Assembly (NCBI RefSeq): GCF_019039255.1
Contig: NZ_CP077062.1
Coordinates: 3,100,001-3,164,000 of the forward strand
DNA: 64,000 bases
Source of the DNA: Nocardioides panacis
GTDB taxonomy: Bacteria > Actinomycetota > Actinomycetes > Propionibacteriales > Nocardioidaceae
Direction of reading: 5' to 3'
The notes beneath the pieces are model-generated. The model made no database searches, had not been told where the DNA came from, and saw only the letters and a list, made by a program, of their open reading frames with translations. The position numbers were made by a program, and so were the translations under genes. Position 1 is the stretch's first letter, and each line of letters opens with the position of its first letter. Shown piece after piece: positions 51,692-60,118 of this stretch.

Positions 51692-53407
51692 TCAGGTGAC
51701 CGAGACGATCGGCAGCCGCAGGGCGCCGGGCGCGGAGTCCGGGACGACCGGGTGGGCCGGGACCACCGGCGCGAGGCGCTGGTACGTCGACCCGAGGACC
51801 GGTCGCGGGTCGGCCTCGCCCTTGTTCGGCCAGAAGGCCATCGCCCGCTCGGCCTGGGCGGTGATCGTCAGGGACGGGTTCACCCCGAGGTTGGCCGAGA
51901 TCGCCGAGCCGTCGACGACGTGCAGCCCCGGGTGGCCGTACATCCGCTGGTAGGCGTCGACCACCCCGGTCTCCGGTCCGTCGCCGATGGTGCAGCCGCC
52001 GATGAAGTGCGCCGTCAACGGCCGGTTGAACGGCTCGCCGATCGAGCCGCCGGGCTTGCCGCCGACGATCTCGGCCATCGATCGCACCACCTGGTTGGCG
52101 ACCGGGATCCAGGTGGGGTTGGGGACGCCGTGCCCCTGCCGCGAGGTGAGGTGCCACCGGCCGGTGAGCCGGCTGCGCCGGGAGAACACCGTGATGGAGT
52201 TGTCGATGGTCTGCATGACCAGCGCGATCACCGTGCGCTCGGACCAGTGCCGGACGTCGTACAGGTCGCGGACGCTGCCGCGCTCCTTCCACATCTCCTT
52301 CGCCCAGGTCCGCCAGCGCGGCGCGGGGCCGTCGCCGTCGGTGAGCACCGTCTGCATCAGCGACATCGCGTTGCTGCCCTTGCCGTAGCGGCACGGCTCG
52401 ATGTGCGTGTGCTCGTCGGGGTGGAAGCTCGACGTGATCGCGACGCCCTGGCTGTAGTCGACCTGCGTGTCCGGCGCGATCGCGCCGAGGATGGACTCGG
52501 AGTTGGTGCGCGAGAGGTAGCCGAGCCGCGGCGAGACGCGCGGCAGGTGGCCCTCGTCGCGCATCCGGTGCAGCAGCCGCTGGGTCCCGAGCGAGGACGC
52601 CGAGAACACCACCTGGGTGGCGGTCAGCGTCCGGGTCGCGGACCGTCGGCGCGCCTTGGCCTTGGTGAACCGCACGCGTACGTCGTACCCGCCGCCGGTC
52701 CGCGGGGAGACCCGGGTCACCGTCGTCAGCGGCAGCACCCGGGCGCCGTTCTGCTCGGCGAGGTAGAGGTAGTTCTTGACCAGGGTGTTCTTGGCGTTGT
52801 GCCGGCATCCGGACATGCACTCGCCGCAGCCGATGCAGGTCTTCCGCTCGGGTCCGGCGCCGCCGAAGTAAGGGTCGGCGACCCGCTCGCCCTGTGCCTG
52901 GCCGGGGCGTCCGAAGAACACCCCGACCGGCGTCGGGTGGAAGGTGTCGCCGACGCCCATGTCGGTGGCGACCTTCTCCATCACGTCGTCGGCCGGCGTG
53001 CGCAGCGGGTTCTCGACGACGCCGAGCATCCGCTTGGCCTGGTCGTAGAACGGCGCGAGCTCGCGCTTCCAGTCCGTGATGTGCCGCCACTGCGGGTCGT
53101 CGTAGAACGGCTGCGGGGGCTCGTAGAGGGTGTTGGCGTAGACCAGCGAGCCGCCGCCGACGCCGGCTCCGGACACGATCATGCAGTCCTTGAGGGCGTC
53201 CACGCGCTGGATGCCGTAACAGCCGACCTCGGGCCGGAAGAGGTACTTCTTGAGGTCCCACGACGTGGCCGGCAGGTCCTCGTCGGCGAACCGCGCACCG
53301 GCCTCGAGCACCCCGACGCGGTAGCCCTTCTCGGTGAGCCGCAGCGCGGTGACCGACCCGCCGAACCCGGACCCGATGACCAGGACGTCGAAGTCGGGCT
53401 CGCTCAT
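51692..53407 (-). CDS. GMC-family oxidoreductase with a ferredoxin-like cysteine cluster
   Basis: A 571-residue FAD enzyme of the cholesterol-oxidase/BetA-like type. The FAD loop is VLVIGSGFGGSVTALRL and the second flavin motif is GAGVGGGSLVYANTL. Around residue 190 it has CIGCGECMSGCRHNAKN, a C-x2-C-x2-C-x3-C cluster that could bind an iron-sulfur centre. The C-terminal GMC motif is VVDGSAISANLGVNPSLTI with HFIGGCTIGD. The ATG at 53407 overlaps the stop of the aldehyde dehydrogenase gene (ATGA), so alcohol and aldehyde oxidation may be linked. Similar genes lie near guaB in mycobacteria (ChoD-like). Confidence 0.88.
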   Translation of the reverse strand: MSEPDFDVLVIGSGFGGSVTALRLTEKGYRVGVLEAGARFADEDLPATSWDLKKYLFRPEVGCYGIQRVDALKDCMIVSGAGVGGGSLVYANTLYEPPQPFYDDPQWRHITDWKRELAPFYDQAKRMLGVVENPLRTPADDVMEKVATDMGVGDTFHPTPVGVFFGRPGQAQGERVADPYFGGAGPERKTCIGCGECMSGCRHNAKNTLVKNYLYLAEQNGARVLPLTTVTRVSPRTGGGYDVRVRFTKAKARRRSATRTLTATQVVFSASSLGTQRLLHRMRDEGHLPRVSPRLGYLSRTNSESILGAIAPDTQVDYSQGVAITSSFHPDEHTHIEPCRYGKGSNAMSLMQTVLTDGDGPAPRWRTWAKEMWKERGSVRDLYDVRHWSERTVIALVMQTIDNSITVFSRRSRLTGRWHLTSRQGHGVPNPTWIPVANQVVRSMAEIVGGKPGGSIGEPFNRPLTAHFIGGCTIGDGPETGVVDAYQRMYGHPGLHVVDGSAISANLGVNPSLTITAQAERAMAFWPNKGEADPRPVLGSTYQRLAPVVPAHPVVPDSAPGALRLPIVSVT

Positions 53408-55003
53408 GCCCGACCCAGCTTCTTCAGCAGCCGCAGCTGCGCGGTCATCACCTTCGCGTAGCGCTCGTCGGAGAGCCCGAGCATCGGGCCGAAGCGGAGC
53501 AGCCGCTGGGTGGCCACCGACTGGGTCTCGGTGTAGCGCAGCACGCCCTCGGCCCCCTGACGCCGTCCCAGGCCGGACTCGCGCATGCCGCCCATCGGGG
53601 CGTCGATGCTCGCGAACGTCGCCGCGAACGCCTCGTTGACGTTGACGGTGCCGCACCGGACCTGCCGGGCGACCGCGCGGCCACGGGCGCCGTCGCGCGT
53701 GTAGACGCTCGCGTTCAGGCCGTAGTCCCCCCTCGTTGGCGCGGGCGACGGCGTCGGACTCCTCGGAGAACCGGTAGACCGCGACGACCGGCCCGAACGT
53801 CTCCTCGCCGAAGCAGGCCATGTCCGGCGTGACGCCCTCGAGCACGGTGGGCTCGTAGAAGTAGGGCCCGAGGTCGGGACGGGCCCGCCCGCCGGCGAGC
53901 ACCCGGGCGCCCTTGGACCGCGCGTCCTCGACGTGCGCGGCGGTCGCGTCGAGCTGGGCCTGCGAGATCAGCGAGCCCATGTCGCTGCCCCAGGCCAGGC
54001 CCGGCTGCAGCCGCATCGCCTTGACCCGGGCCACGAAGCGGGCCACGAAGCGGTCGTAGACCTGGTCGGCGACGAACATCCGCTCGGTGGAGACGCAGAG
54101 CTGGCCGGCGTTGGAGAAGCTGGCCCGGACCGCCCCCTCGGCCGCGCGGTCGAGGTCGGCGTCGCGCAGCACCAGGATCGGGTTCTTGCCGCCGAGCTCG
54201 AGCGAGCAGCCGACCAGCCGGTCGGCGCACTGCTGCGCGACGGCCTTGCCGGTGGCCGTCGACCCGGTGAAGCAGACGTAGTCCGAGCGGCCGATCAGCT
54301 CGGGCCCGATCTCGCTGCCGGGGCCGGCCACCACCTGCCACAGGTCCTTGGGGAAGCCGGCCTCCTCGAGCAGCTGCACGCCGAGCAGGGCGGTGAGCAT
54401 GGTCTGGGCGTCGGGCTTGTGCACGACGGCGTTGCCCGCGAGCAGCGCCGGCAGGCCGTCGCACAGCGCCAGGGTGAACGGGTAGTTCCACGGCGAGATC
54501 ACGCCGACGACCCCCTTGGGGACCCGGTTGACCTCGACCCGGGTCAGCCCCGGTACGACGCCGGCGACCCGCTTCGTGTCGAGGTGCCGGTGGCCGGTCC
54601 GGCCGTAGTAGCGGGCGGTCAGCGCGACGTGCAGCGGCTCGTCGTACGCGTCCTTGCGGGCCTTGCCGGACTCCCAGCAGATCACGTCGGCGATCTCGGA
54701 CTGCCGGTCGAAGATCAGGTCGTGCAGCCGCAGCAGGACCGCCTGGCGCTCGTCGAGGCTGGTCCGCGCCCACCGCTGCTGCGCCCGGCGGGCCCGGCGG
54801 AACGCCTCGGCGACGTCGTCGGCCGAGGACTGCGGGACGGTGCCGATCGGCTGCCCGTTGAACGGGCAGTAGGTCGGCACGCTCCGGCCGGTGCTGGACA
54901 CGATGCGGTCCGTCAGCGCCTGGACGAACGCCGGCTCGAGCGCGTAGCTCGCGGTGGGGTCGGTGCTGGGGTCCTTGACGGCGGGGTCCGGCTGAACGCT
55001 CAT
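53404..55003 (-). CDS. Succinate-semialdehyde dehydrogenase-like aldehyde dehydrogenase, frame broken at a C6 run
   Basis: NAD(P)-dependent aldehyde dehydrogenase. It shows SPWNYPFTLALCDGL, the coenzyme loop CFTGSTATGKAVA, the catalytic Glu in LELGGKNP and the catalytic Cys in NAGQLCVSTERM. The frame fails at the C6 run 53727-53732 and, as given, runs on into the GMC gene. With one base removed it continues EGDYGLNASVYTRDGARGRA and ends with MGGMRESGLGRRQGAEG and a short tail, 532 residues in total. ATG 55003 (MSVQPDP) is favoured by TACTCT 6 nt upstream; ATG 55024 is the alternative. Stop overlaps the GMC start. Confidence 0.87.
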
Positions 55004-55019
55004 ATACCGAGAGTATGTG
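55001..55019. promoter_or_regulatory. Operator-like palindrome and -10 box over the start of the aldehyde dehydrogenase gene
   Basis: CATATAC-CGAGA-GTATGTG, 7-bp arms with one mismatch. On the minus strand it contains TACTCT (55015-55010) exactly 6 nt before the ATG. A repressor bound here would block both the -10 box and the start codon. Confidence 0.5.
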
Positions 55020-55201
55020 ACCACGGTCTCAGTGACTACCCCCGGGTAACCGAGGTCCGCCGGGCGGGCCTCCCCGACGAGAGGCAGATCACCCGCCTGT
55101 AGGGACCATTCTGCGGGTATGCCGTTTACAGTCGCGCTAACATTTAGTCAGCGGGGAGAGCCCTCCCCCACACCGTCTCGCAGAGAAGTAGTTGGTCAAG
55201 A

Positions 55202-55339
55202 ATGTCTACGGGGAACGCCTCCGCCCACATGCTCTACATCGCCTCGTCCGCCATCGCGGACCGTCAGCGCGACGCGCGCGACCGCAGCCAGGTCGCCCTC
55301 GCACGACGCACCCGCGTCAGCCGCTTCTCGCGCCGCTGA
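55202..55339 (+). CDS. Small basic protein of 45 residues, unknown
   Basis: ATG 55202 opens MSTGNASAHMLYIASSAIADRQRDARDRSQ... and ends with a strongly basic tail (RRTRVSRFSRR). The amphipathic helix followed by an Arg-rich end is like many small actinobacterial proteins of unknown role. A relatively AT-rich promoter region lies upstream (TAACATTTAG near 55137), and a perfect 17-bp hairpin follows 20 nt after the stop, so a short stand-alone gene is likely. The ribosome-binding site is weak. Confidence 0.55.
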   Translation: MSTGNASAHMLYIASSAIADRQRDARDRSQVALARRTRVSRFSRR

Positions 55340-55359
55340 CCGCACCCCACCGCACGACG

Positions 55360-55395
55360 GCGGGCGCCGGCAGACCGAGGTCTGCCGGCGCCCGC
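55360..55395. terminator. Perfect 17-bp hairpin between the small basic gene and the M4 protease gene
   Basis: GCGGGCGCCGGCAGACC, a GA loop, then the full complement. It lies between converging genes and serves both strands. Confidence 0.8.
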
Positions 55396-55423
55396 TGCGT
55401 TCGCCCTGCCCGAGGTGGGTCGG

Positions 55424-57565
55424 TCAGCCGGTGGTGAGGGACACGTCGTCGACCAGGAAGCTGGTCGCCGCCGAGGAGTCCTCGACGCCGAGGAACTTCA
55501 CGGTCACGGTCTTGCCGGTGTAGGCCGCGAGGTTCACCGACCGGGCGACGTACCCGGTGCCCTTGTTGAGGTTGGAGTACGTCGCGAGCGTCGTCGTCGC
55601 ACCGCCGCTCGGCGTCACCTGCACCTTGAGGGTGTCGTAGGCCGTCGAGGCGGTCGTCTCGTCACTGGAGATCGACAGGTAGAACGACAGGGTCGCGGCG
55701 GACGCGGCCGGGACCGTCACCGTCTGGGCGACCGAGTCGGTGTGCGTCGTGCCGTAGCCGTCGAGCCAGGCGAAGTACGACCCGGCGTGCGGGGTGGCCC
55801 CGGTGTTGGTGATGACGCCGGAGGTCTGGGTCCAGGACGCGGCCCCCGACTCGAAGCCCGGGTTGGCGACCAGGTTGCCGCCGGTGGGCGGCGGCGTGGT
55901 GGTGCCGCAGGTCTCGGTCGGGGTGACCGCGACGCCCTTCCAGGCGTTCACCGTGGCGGTGCACTGCGTGGAGCCGGCGCCGTACAGGTCCTTGGCGGCC
56001 TTGACCTGGCCGTTGGCGGCCTGCGGGTAGGTGGTCGTGGAGGTCCAGTAGGTCGACATCGCGCGGTACCAGATCGCGGCGGCCTGGTCCCGGCCGATGC
56101 CGGCCAGCGTGGTGCTGTTGCAGGTGGTCGCGCTGTGCGCCCGGCCGCCGATCGTCTTCGAGCCGGTGCCCTCGGCGAGCAGGTAGAACAGGTGGTTGCC
56201 GACGCCGGAGGAGTAGTGCGGGTCGAGGTTGCCGACCGTCGAGGTCCAGCAGTTCTTGGAGCCGCCGTCGAGGGACGGGTTGTCCATCCGCCGCAGGTAG
56301 GTGCCGTTCTTGGCGATCTTCTCGCCGATGTAGTAGTCACCGGGGTCGTTGGCGTTGGCCGCCTCGAACTCCACCATCGTGCCGAACACGTCGGACGTGG
56401 ACTCGTTGAGGCCGCCGGCGTCGCCGGAGTAGTTCAGGCCCGAGGTCGCCGCGGTGACGCCGTGCGACATCTCGTGGCCGGCCACGTCGAGCGAGGTGAG
56501 CGGGTTGAACGTCGTGCCGCCGTCGCCGTAGGTCATGCAGAAGCACGAGTCGTCCCAGAAGGCGTTCTCGTAGCTGTTGCCGAAGTGCACGCGGGAGAAC
56601 GCCGCGACACCGTCGTTGCGGATGCCGGTGCGGTTGAAGTGCGCCTTGTACATGTCCCACGTCTCGGCCGCGCCGTACGCCGCGTCGACCGCGGCGGACT
56701 GCTTGCTCGAGGTGGTGCCGGTTCCCCACGCGTTGTCGGCGTCGGTGAACAGCGTGCCGGTGCGGTAGTCGGTCTCGCTGGTGATCCCGGTCGCGTCGTA
56801 GGTCTTGTGGCCGCCGCGCGTCGAGTCGGTGAGCTGGTAGGTCGAGCCGCTGAGCACGGTCTGCAGGGGGACGGTCCCGCTGTAGAGCGACGAGCCCGAA
56901 CCGGTGGCGTCCATGATCTGGGGCAGCCGCGCCAGCTGCTTGCCGGTCTTGGCGTCGGTGTAGACGAGGTCGCGGACCGGGGTGCCGTCCTCCTCGGTGC
57001 CGGTGACGACCGTCTGCCAGGCGAGGACCGGTGCGTGCTGCGCGGCGTACACGACCTTGACCGGGGCGGCGGTGCCGGCCTTCAGGTCGGTGCGCCGGGC
57101 CGCGTCGGACTTCGCGGCCTTGCCGGTGACCGACGCGTCGGTGGTCGGGACCGCGATCCGGTCGCGGTTGGCGCGGGTCACGGTGAGCTTGCCGGCGTCG
57201 GTCTGCGCGACGACCAGGTCACCGCCGATGACCGGCAGCCCGTCGAAGGTCCGGTTGTAGCGGGTGTGCTCGGTTCCGTCGGCGTCCCGCAGGACGTCCT
57301 TGACGACGAGGGCCTCCCGGTCGCCGAGCCGCAGCCGGTCCGCGGTGGCGTCGCGGTCCTGCTTCGCCTCGGCGATCGCCGCACGCCGGTCGGCGGGGCC
57401 GAAGGAGGGGTCCGGCCGGCCCGCCTGCGGGGCCGCGGCGGCGGTGGCCGCGGTCGGGCTGGTGGCCTGGGCCGGGACGGTGAGGGCCAGGGGGCTGATC
57501 GCCAGGGCGGCGATGCCGACCAGTCCGATCGCCCGGGCGCTGGATCCGAGAGGTGCTCGCTTCAC
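55424..57565 (-). CDS. Secreted M4 (thermolysin-family) metalloprotease
   Basis: A 713-residue exported zinc protease. Signal peptide about residues 1-35, then the FTP/PepSY propeptide (about 60-190, NRTFDGLPVIGGDLVV) and the catalytic domain with zinc ligands H364 and H368 in VAGHEMSHGV and E388 in GGLNESTSD. The likely catalytic His is in LDPHYSSGVGNHLFYLL. After residue 540 a Thr/Pro linker leads to a C-terminal beta-sandwich (NLVANPGFESGAASWTQ...) typical of carbohydrate or pre-peptidase-type accessory domains. The GTG at 57565 has AAAGG 7 nt upstream; a longer start would disrupt the signal peptide. Confidence 0.93.
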   Translation of the reverse strand: MKRAPLGSSARAIGLVGIAALAISPLALTVPAQATSPTAATAAAAPQAGRPDPSFGPADRRAAIAEAKQDRDATADRLRLGDREALVVKDVLRDADGTEHTRYNRTFDGLPVIGGDLVVAQTDAGKLTVTRANRDRIAVPTTDASVTGKAAKSDAARRTDLKAGTAAPVKVVYAAQHAPVLAWQTVVTGTEEDGTPVRDLVYTDAKTGKQLARLPQIMDATGSGSSLYSGTVPLQTVLSGSTYQLTDSTRGGHKTYDATGITSETDYRTGTLFTDADNAWGTGTTSSKQSAAVDAAYGAAETWDMYKAHFNRTGIRNDGVAAFSRVHFGNSYENAFWDDSCFCMTYGDGGTTFNPLTSLDVAGHEMSHGVTAATSGLNYSGDAGGLNESTSDVFGTMVEFEAANANDPGDYYIGEKIAKNGTYLRRMDNPSLDGGSKNCWTSTVGNLDPHYSSGVGNHLFYLLAEGTGSKTIGGRAHSATTCNSTTLAGIGRDQAAAIWYRAMSTYWTSTTTYPQAANGQVKAAKDLYGAGSTQCTATVNAWKGVAVTPTETCGTTTPPPTGGNLVANPGFESGAASWTQTSGVITNTGATPHAGSYFAWLDGYGTTHTDSVAQTVTVPAASAATLSFYLSISSDETTASTAYDTLKVQVTPSGGATTTLATYSNLNKGTGYVARSVNLAAYTGKTVTVKFLGVEDSSAATSFLVDDVSLTTG

Positions 57566-57614
57566 GCACGTGCCTTTCTCTACCTCGGACGCCGGGATCT
57601 CCGGTTCCGACGTG

Positions 57615-57639
57615 GTCCGGAGCAGTACAGGTTCCGGAC
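57615..57639. promoter_or_regulatory. Inverted repeat in the promoter region of the M4 protease gene
   Basis: GTCCGGA (57615-57621) and TCCGGAC (57633-57639) with an 11-nt spacer, about 50 nt upstream of the GTG. Candidate regulator site, also able to form a hairpin. Confidence 0.4.
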
Positions 57640-57732
57640 CGAAGGCCGAGCCTGCACCCCCTGGTGCGCGCCGGGTAGCCGTCAAGTTGCGCACCTGCAC
57701 AAACCTGCAAGAACCCCACCCACCCCCACAAG

Positions 57733-57821
57733 CCGACCCGGGCCTCAGGCAGGACCGACCCGGGCCTCCCGCAGGGCCGACCCGGGCCTCAGACGATGTC
57801 GGGGGCGGCGACCCGGGCCTC
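57733..57821. repeat. Tandem 22-bp repeats built on CCGACCCGGGCCTC, running into glpD
   Basis: Copies start at 57733, 57755 and 57777, an exact 22-bp period. The third covers the glpD stop codon and a fourth CGACCCGGGCCTC lies in the glpD 3' end (57809-57821). The same motif occurs at 11669-11701. The copies contain the palindrome CCCGGG. Confidence 0.75.
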
Positions 57822-59486
57822 GTCGGCCTCCTGGTCGGTGAGGGCGAGCTGGCTCTGCCGCTCCGCCTCGACCCGGCGCAGGTAGTGGTCGACCTCCTCG
57901 TCGAGGCGGGCCTGGTCCCAGCCGAGCTCGCCGGCCATCAGCTCGGCGGCGGGACGGGCCGCGTGCACGCCCCTGTCGAAGGTCTCGATGGAGATCCGGG
58001 TGCGCCGGGTGAGCACGTCGTCGAGGTGCCGGGCGCCCTCGTGGCTGACGGCGTAGACGACCTCCGCGCGCAGGTAGTCCTCGGTCCCGGCGAGCGGCGC
58101 CGCCAGGTCGGGTCGTACGTCGACCAGCTCGAGCAGCTCGTCGACGAGGCCGCCGTACCGGCCGAGCAGGTGGTCGATGCGCGCGACGTGCAGGCCCGAG
58201 CGGCGGGCGAGCGACTCGCGCTGGTTGGTGCGGGTCTCGAAGCCGTCGGCCCCGACGAGCCGGACGACGTCGGTGACGCTGGGCGGCACGGTGCCGCCGA
58301 GCGAGTGCACCGCGGCGTCGACGGCGTCGCGGCCCATCACGCGGTAGGTCGTGTACTTCCCGCCGGCGATCATCACCAGCCCGGGCACCGGCGCCACGAC
58401 GGTGTGCTCCCGCGAGATGCGGCTGGTCGGCTCGGACTGGCCGGACGCGAGCGGCCGGAGCCCGGCGTAGACGCCCTCGACGTCGGCGTGGGTCAGCGGC
58501 TCCTTGAGCACCTGGTTGACGTGCCCGAGCAGGTAGTCGATGTCCGCCCGGGACGCCGCCGGGTGCGCCTTGTCCAGGTCCCAGGGGGTGTCGGTGGTGC
58601 CGATGATCCAGTGCCGGCCCCACGGGATCACGAACAGCACGGACTTCTCGGTGCGCAGGATCAGCCCGGTCTCGGAGCGGATCCGGTCACGCGGTACGAC
58701 GAGGTGGATCCCCTTGCTGGCTTGGACCCGGAGCGAGCCGCGGCCGCCGACGAGCTCCTGGATGTCGTTGGTCCAGACGCCGGCGGCGTTCACCACCACC
58801 CGCGCGTGCACGTCGATCTCGCGACCGGTCTCCAGGTCGACGACCCGGGCGCCGGTCACCCGCTCGCCCTCGCGCAGGAAGGCGACCACCTTGGTGCGGC
58901 TCGCGACGTGCGCGCCGTGGGTGGCGGCGGTGCGGGCCAGCATCATGGTGTGCCGGGCGTCGTCGACCTGGGCGTCGTAGTAGCGGATCGCGCCGACCAG
59001 GGCGTCGGGCCGCAGGTCCGGCGCGAGCCGCAGCGCCCCCCGGCGGCTGAGGTGCCGGTGCCGGGGCACCCCCATGTCGTACTTCCCGGCCATCGCCATC
59101 GCGTCGTAGAGCGCGAGGCCGGCGCCGACGTACGGACGCTCCCAGCCGTGGTGGGTGAGCGGGTAGAGGAAGGGCACCGGGCGGACGAGGTGCGGGGCCA
59201 GCCGGGTCAGCAGCAGGCCGCGCTCCTCGAGGGCCTCCCGGACCAGCCCGAAGTCGAGCATCTCGAGGTAGCGCAGGCCACCGTGCACCAGCTTGCTCGA
59301 CCGCGACGAGGTGCCGGAGGCGAAGTCGCGCTGCTCGACCAGACCGGTCGTCAGGCCGCGGGTGACGGCGTCGAGCGCCGTGCCCGCGCCCACCACTCCC
59401 CCGCCGACGACCAGGACGTCGACCTCGAACGTGGCGAGCGCGTCCAGGGACGCCGAGCGGTGCTGCGGGTTCAGGGCGGTGCTCAT
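57789..59486 (-). CDS. glpD: Glycerol-3-phosphate dehydrogenase (FAD, GlpD type)
   Basis: Membrane-associated flavoenzyme oxidising glycerol-3-phosphate to dihydroxyacetone phosphate and feeding electrons to the quinone pool. The 565-residue protein has the FAD loop VLVVGGGVVGAGTALDAVTRG, the FAD-DH signature FASGTSSRSSKLVHGGLRYLE, KGIHLVVPR, IPWGRHWIIGTTDTPW and MIAGGKYTTYRVM. It ends with the alpha-helical C-terminal domain. GAGGGG lies upstream of ATG 59486. No glpK or glpF gene is adjacent. Confidence 0.94.
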   Translation of the reverse strand: MSTALNPQHRSASLDALATFEVDVLVVGGGVVGAGTALDAVTRGLTTGLVEQRDFASGTSSRSSKLVHGGLRYLEMLDFGLVREALEERGLLLTRLAPHLVRPVPFLYPLTHHGWERPYVGAGLALYDAMAMAGKYDMGVPRHRHLSRRGALRLAPDLRPDALVGAIRYYDAQVDDARHTMMLARTAATHGAHVASRTKVVAFLREGERVTGARVVDLETGREIDVHARVVVNAAGVWTNDIQELVGGRGSLRVQASKGIHLVVPRDRIRSETGLILRTEKSVLFVIPWGRHWIIGTTDTPWDLDKAHPAASRADIDYLLGHVNQVLKEPLTHADVEGVYAGLRPLASGQSEPTSRISREHTVVAPVPGLVMIAGGKYTTYRVMGRDAVDAAVHSLGGTVPPSVTDVVRLVGADGFETRTNQRESLARRSGLHVARIDHLLGRYGGLVDELLELVDVRPDLAAPLAGTEDYLRAEVVYAVSHEGARHLDDVLTRRTRISIETFDRGVHAARPAAELMAGELGWDQARLDEEVDHYLRRVEAERQSQLALTDQEADEARVAAPDIV

Positions 59487-59552
59487 CGGACCCCTCTGCG
59501 TCGTCGGAGCACCAGGCTATCGGCGCGGCCCCGCGCGCCCGGTCGCAGCCGT

Positions 59553-59759
59553 TCAGTCCTCCTTGCGCTGGCGCGGCAGCGAGACCTTGCGCAGCGCCAT
59601 GACCTCGGACTCGAGGTAACGACGGTGCCCGCCCAGGGTCCGGATGACGGTCAGCTTGCCCATGTCTCCCCAGCTGGAGACGGTCTTCGGGTCGACGCTG
59701 AACAGGGCCGCGACTTCGGCCGGCTTCAGCAGCACCTCCGACGAATCAGGTAGATCCAT
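59553..59759 (-). CDS. BldC-like MerR-type DNA-binding protein
   Basis: A 68-residue single-domain regulator with the winged-helix motif LLKPAEVAALFSVDPKTVSSWGDMGKLTVIRTLGGHRRYLESEV, the pattern of BldC and of the AlpA/MerR N-terminal domain. BldC-like proteins bind DNA as cooperative head-to-tail oligomers and control development or growth genes. ATG 59759 is preferred (GGGGAAG 4 nt upstream); GTG 59771 would add four residues. It stands alone upstream of glpD on the same strand, with 66 nt between. Confidence 0.9.
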   Translation of the reverse strand: MDLPDSSEVLLKPAEVAALFSVDPKTVSSWGDMGKLTVIRTLGGHRRYLESEVMALRKVSLPRQRKED

Positions 59760-60118
59760 GTACTTCCCCACCTCTCACTCTCGGGCGTGCCCCGTCCGCA
59801 CGACCCGGTCGGCAACCTGCTGCGGGCCCCGTCCCCCGGGACCCGATGTGCACCGACCCCCACAGCCTTGACCGTGGCGACCATTGCGGCAATGGCTCCA
59901 TCAGGTCAGGTGCGAACCCCTCATCTGCTCCCGGAACCCCCCAAGCGGGTGAACCCGCCGGAACGGCGTTGGTCGTGGTGAGGACGTGGGAACCGCACCT
60001 CTCGGGGCAGTTCCCCGCGCGGGAGGGGCACAAACCCCGCACCAGACCAGCTCCCCCCGAGGGACCGGGAGGCGGCCGGGAGGTGGCCGGGAGGTGCCCG
60101 GGCCGGTGGTCGGCGGGG
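59760..60118. other. 359-bp spacer upstream of the BldC-like gene
   Basis: No convincing gene. It holds a perfect odd palindrome CCATTGC-G-GCAATGG at 59881-59895, a possible operator, and a GGGAGGYGGCC direct repeat (three units near 60066-60102) just after the stop of the nitrilase-family gene. The 5' region of the BldC-like gene must lie here. Confidence 0.5.

Noticed and set aside
51692-55024. A 1110-residue open frame joining aldehyde dehydrogenase and GMC oxidoreductase as one bifunctional enzyme
   Set aside because: The join is the result of the extra base at 53727-53732. The true aldehyde dehydrogenase tail continues in another frame and ends with a normal ATGA overlap to the GMC start.
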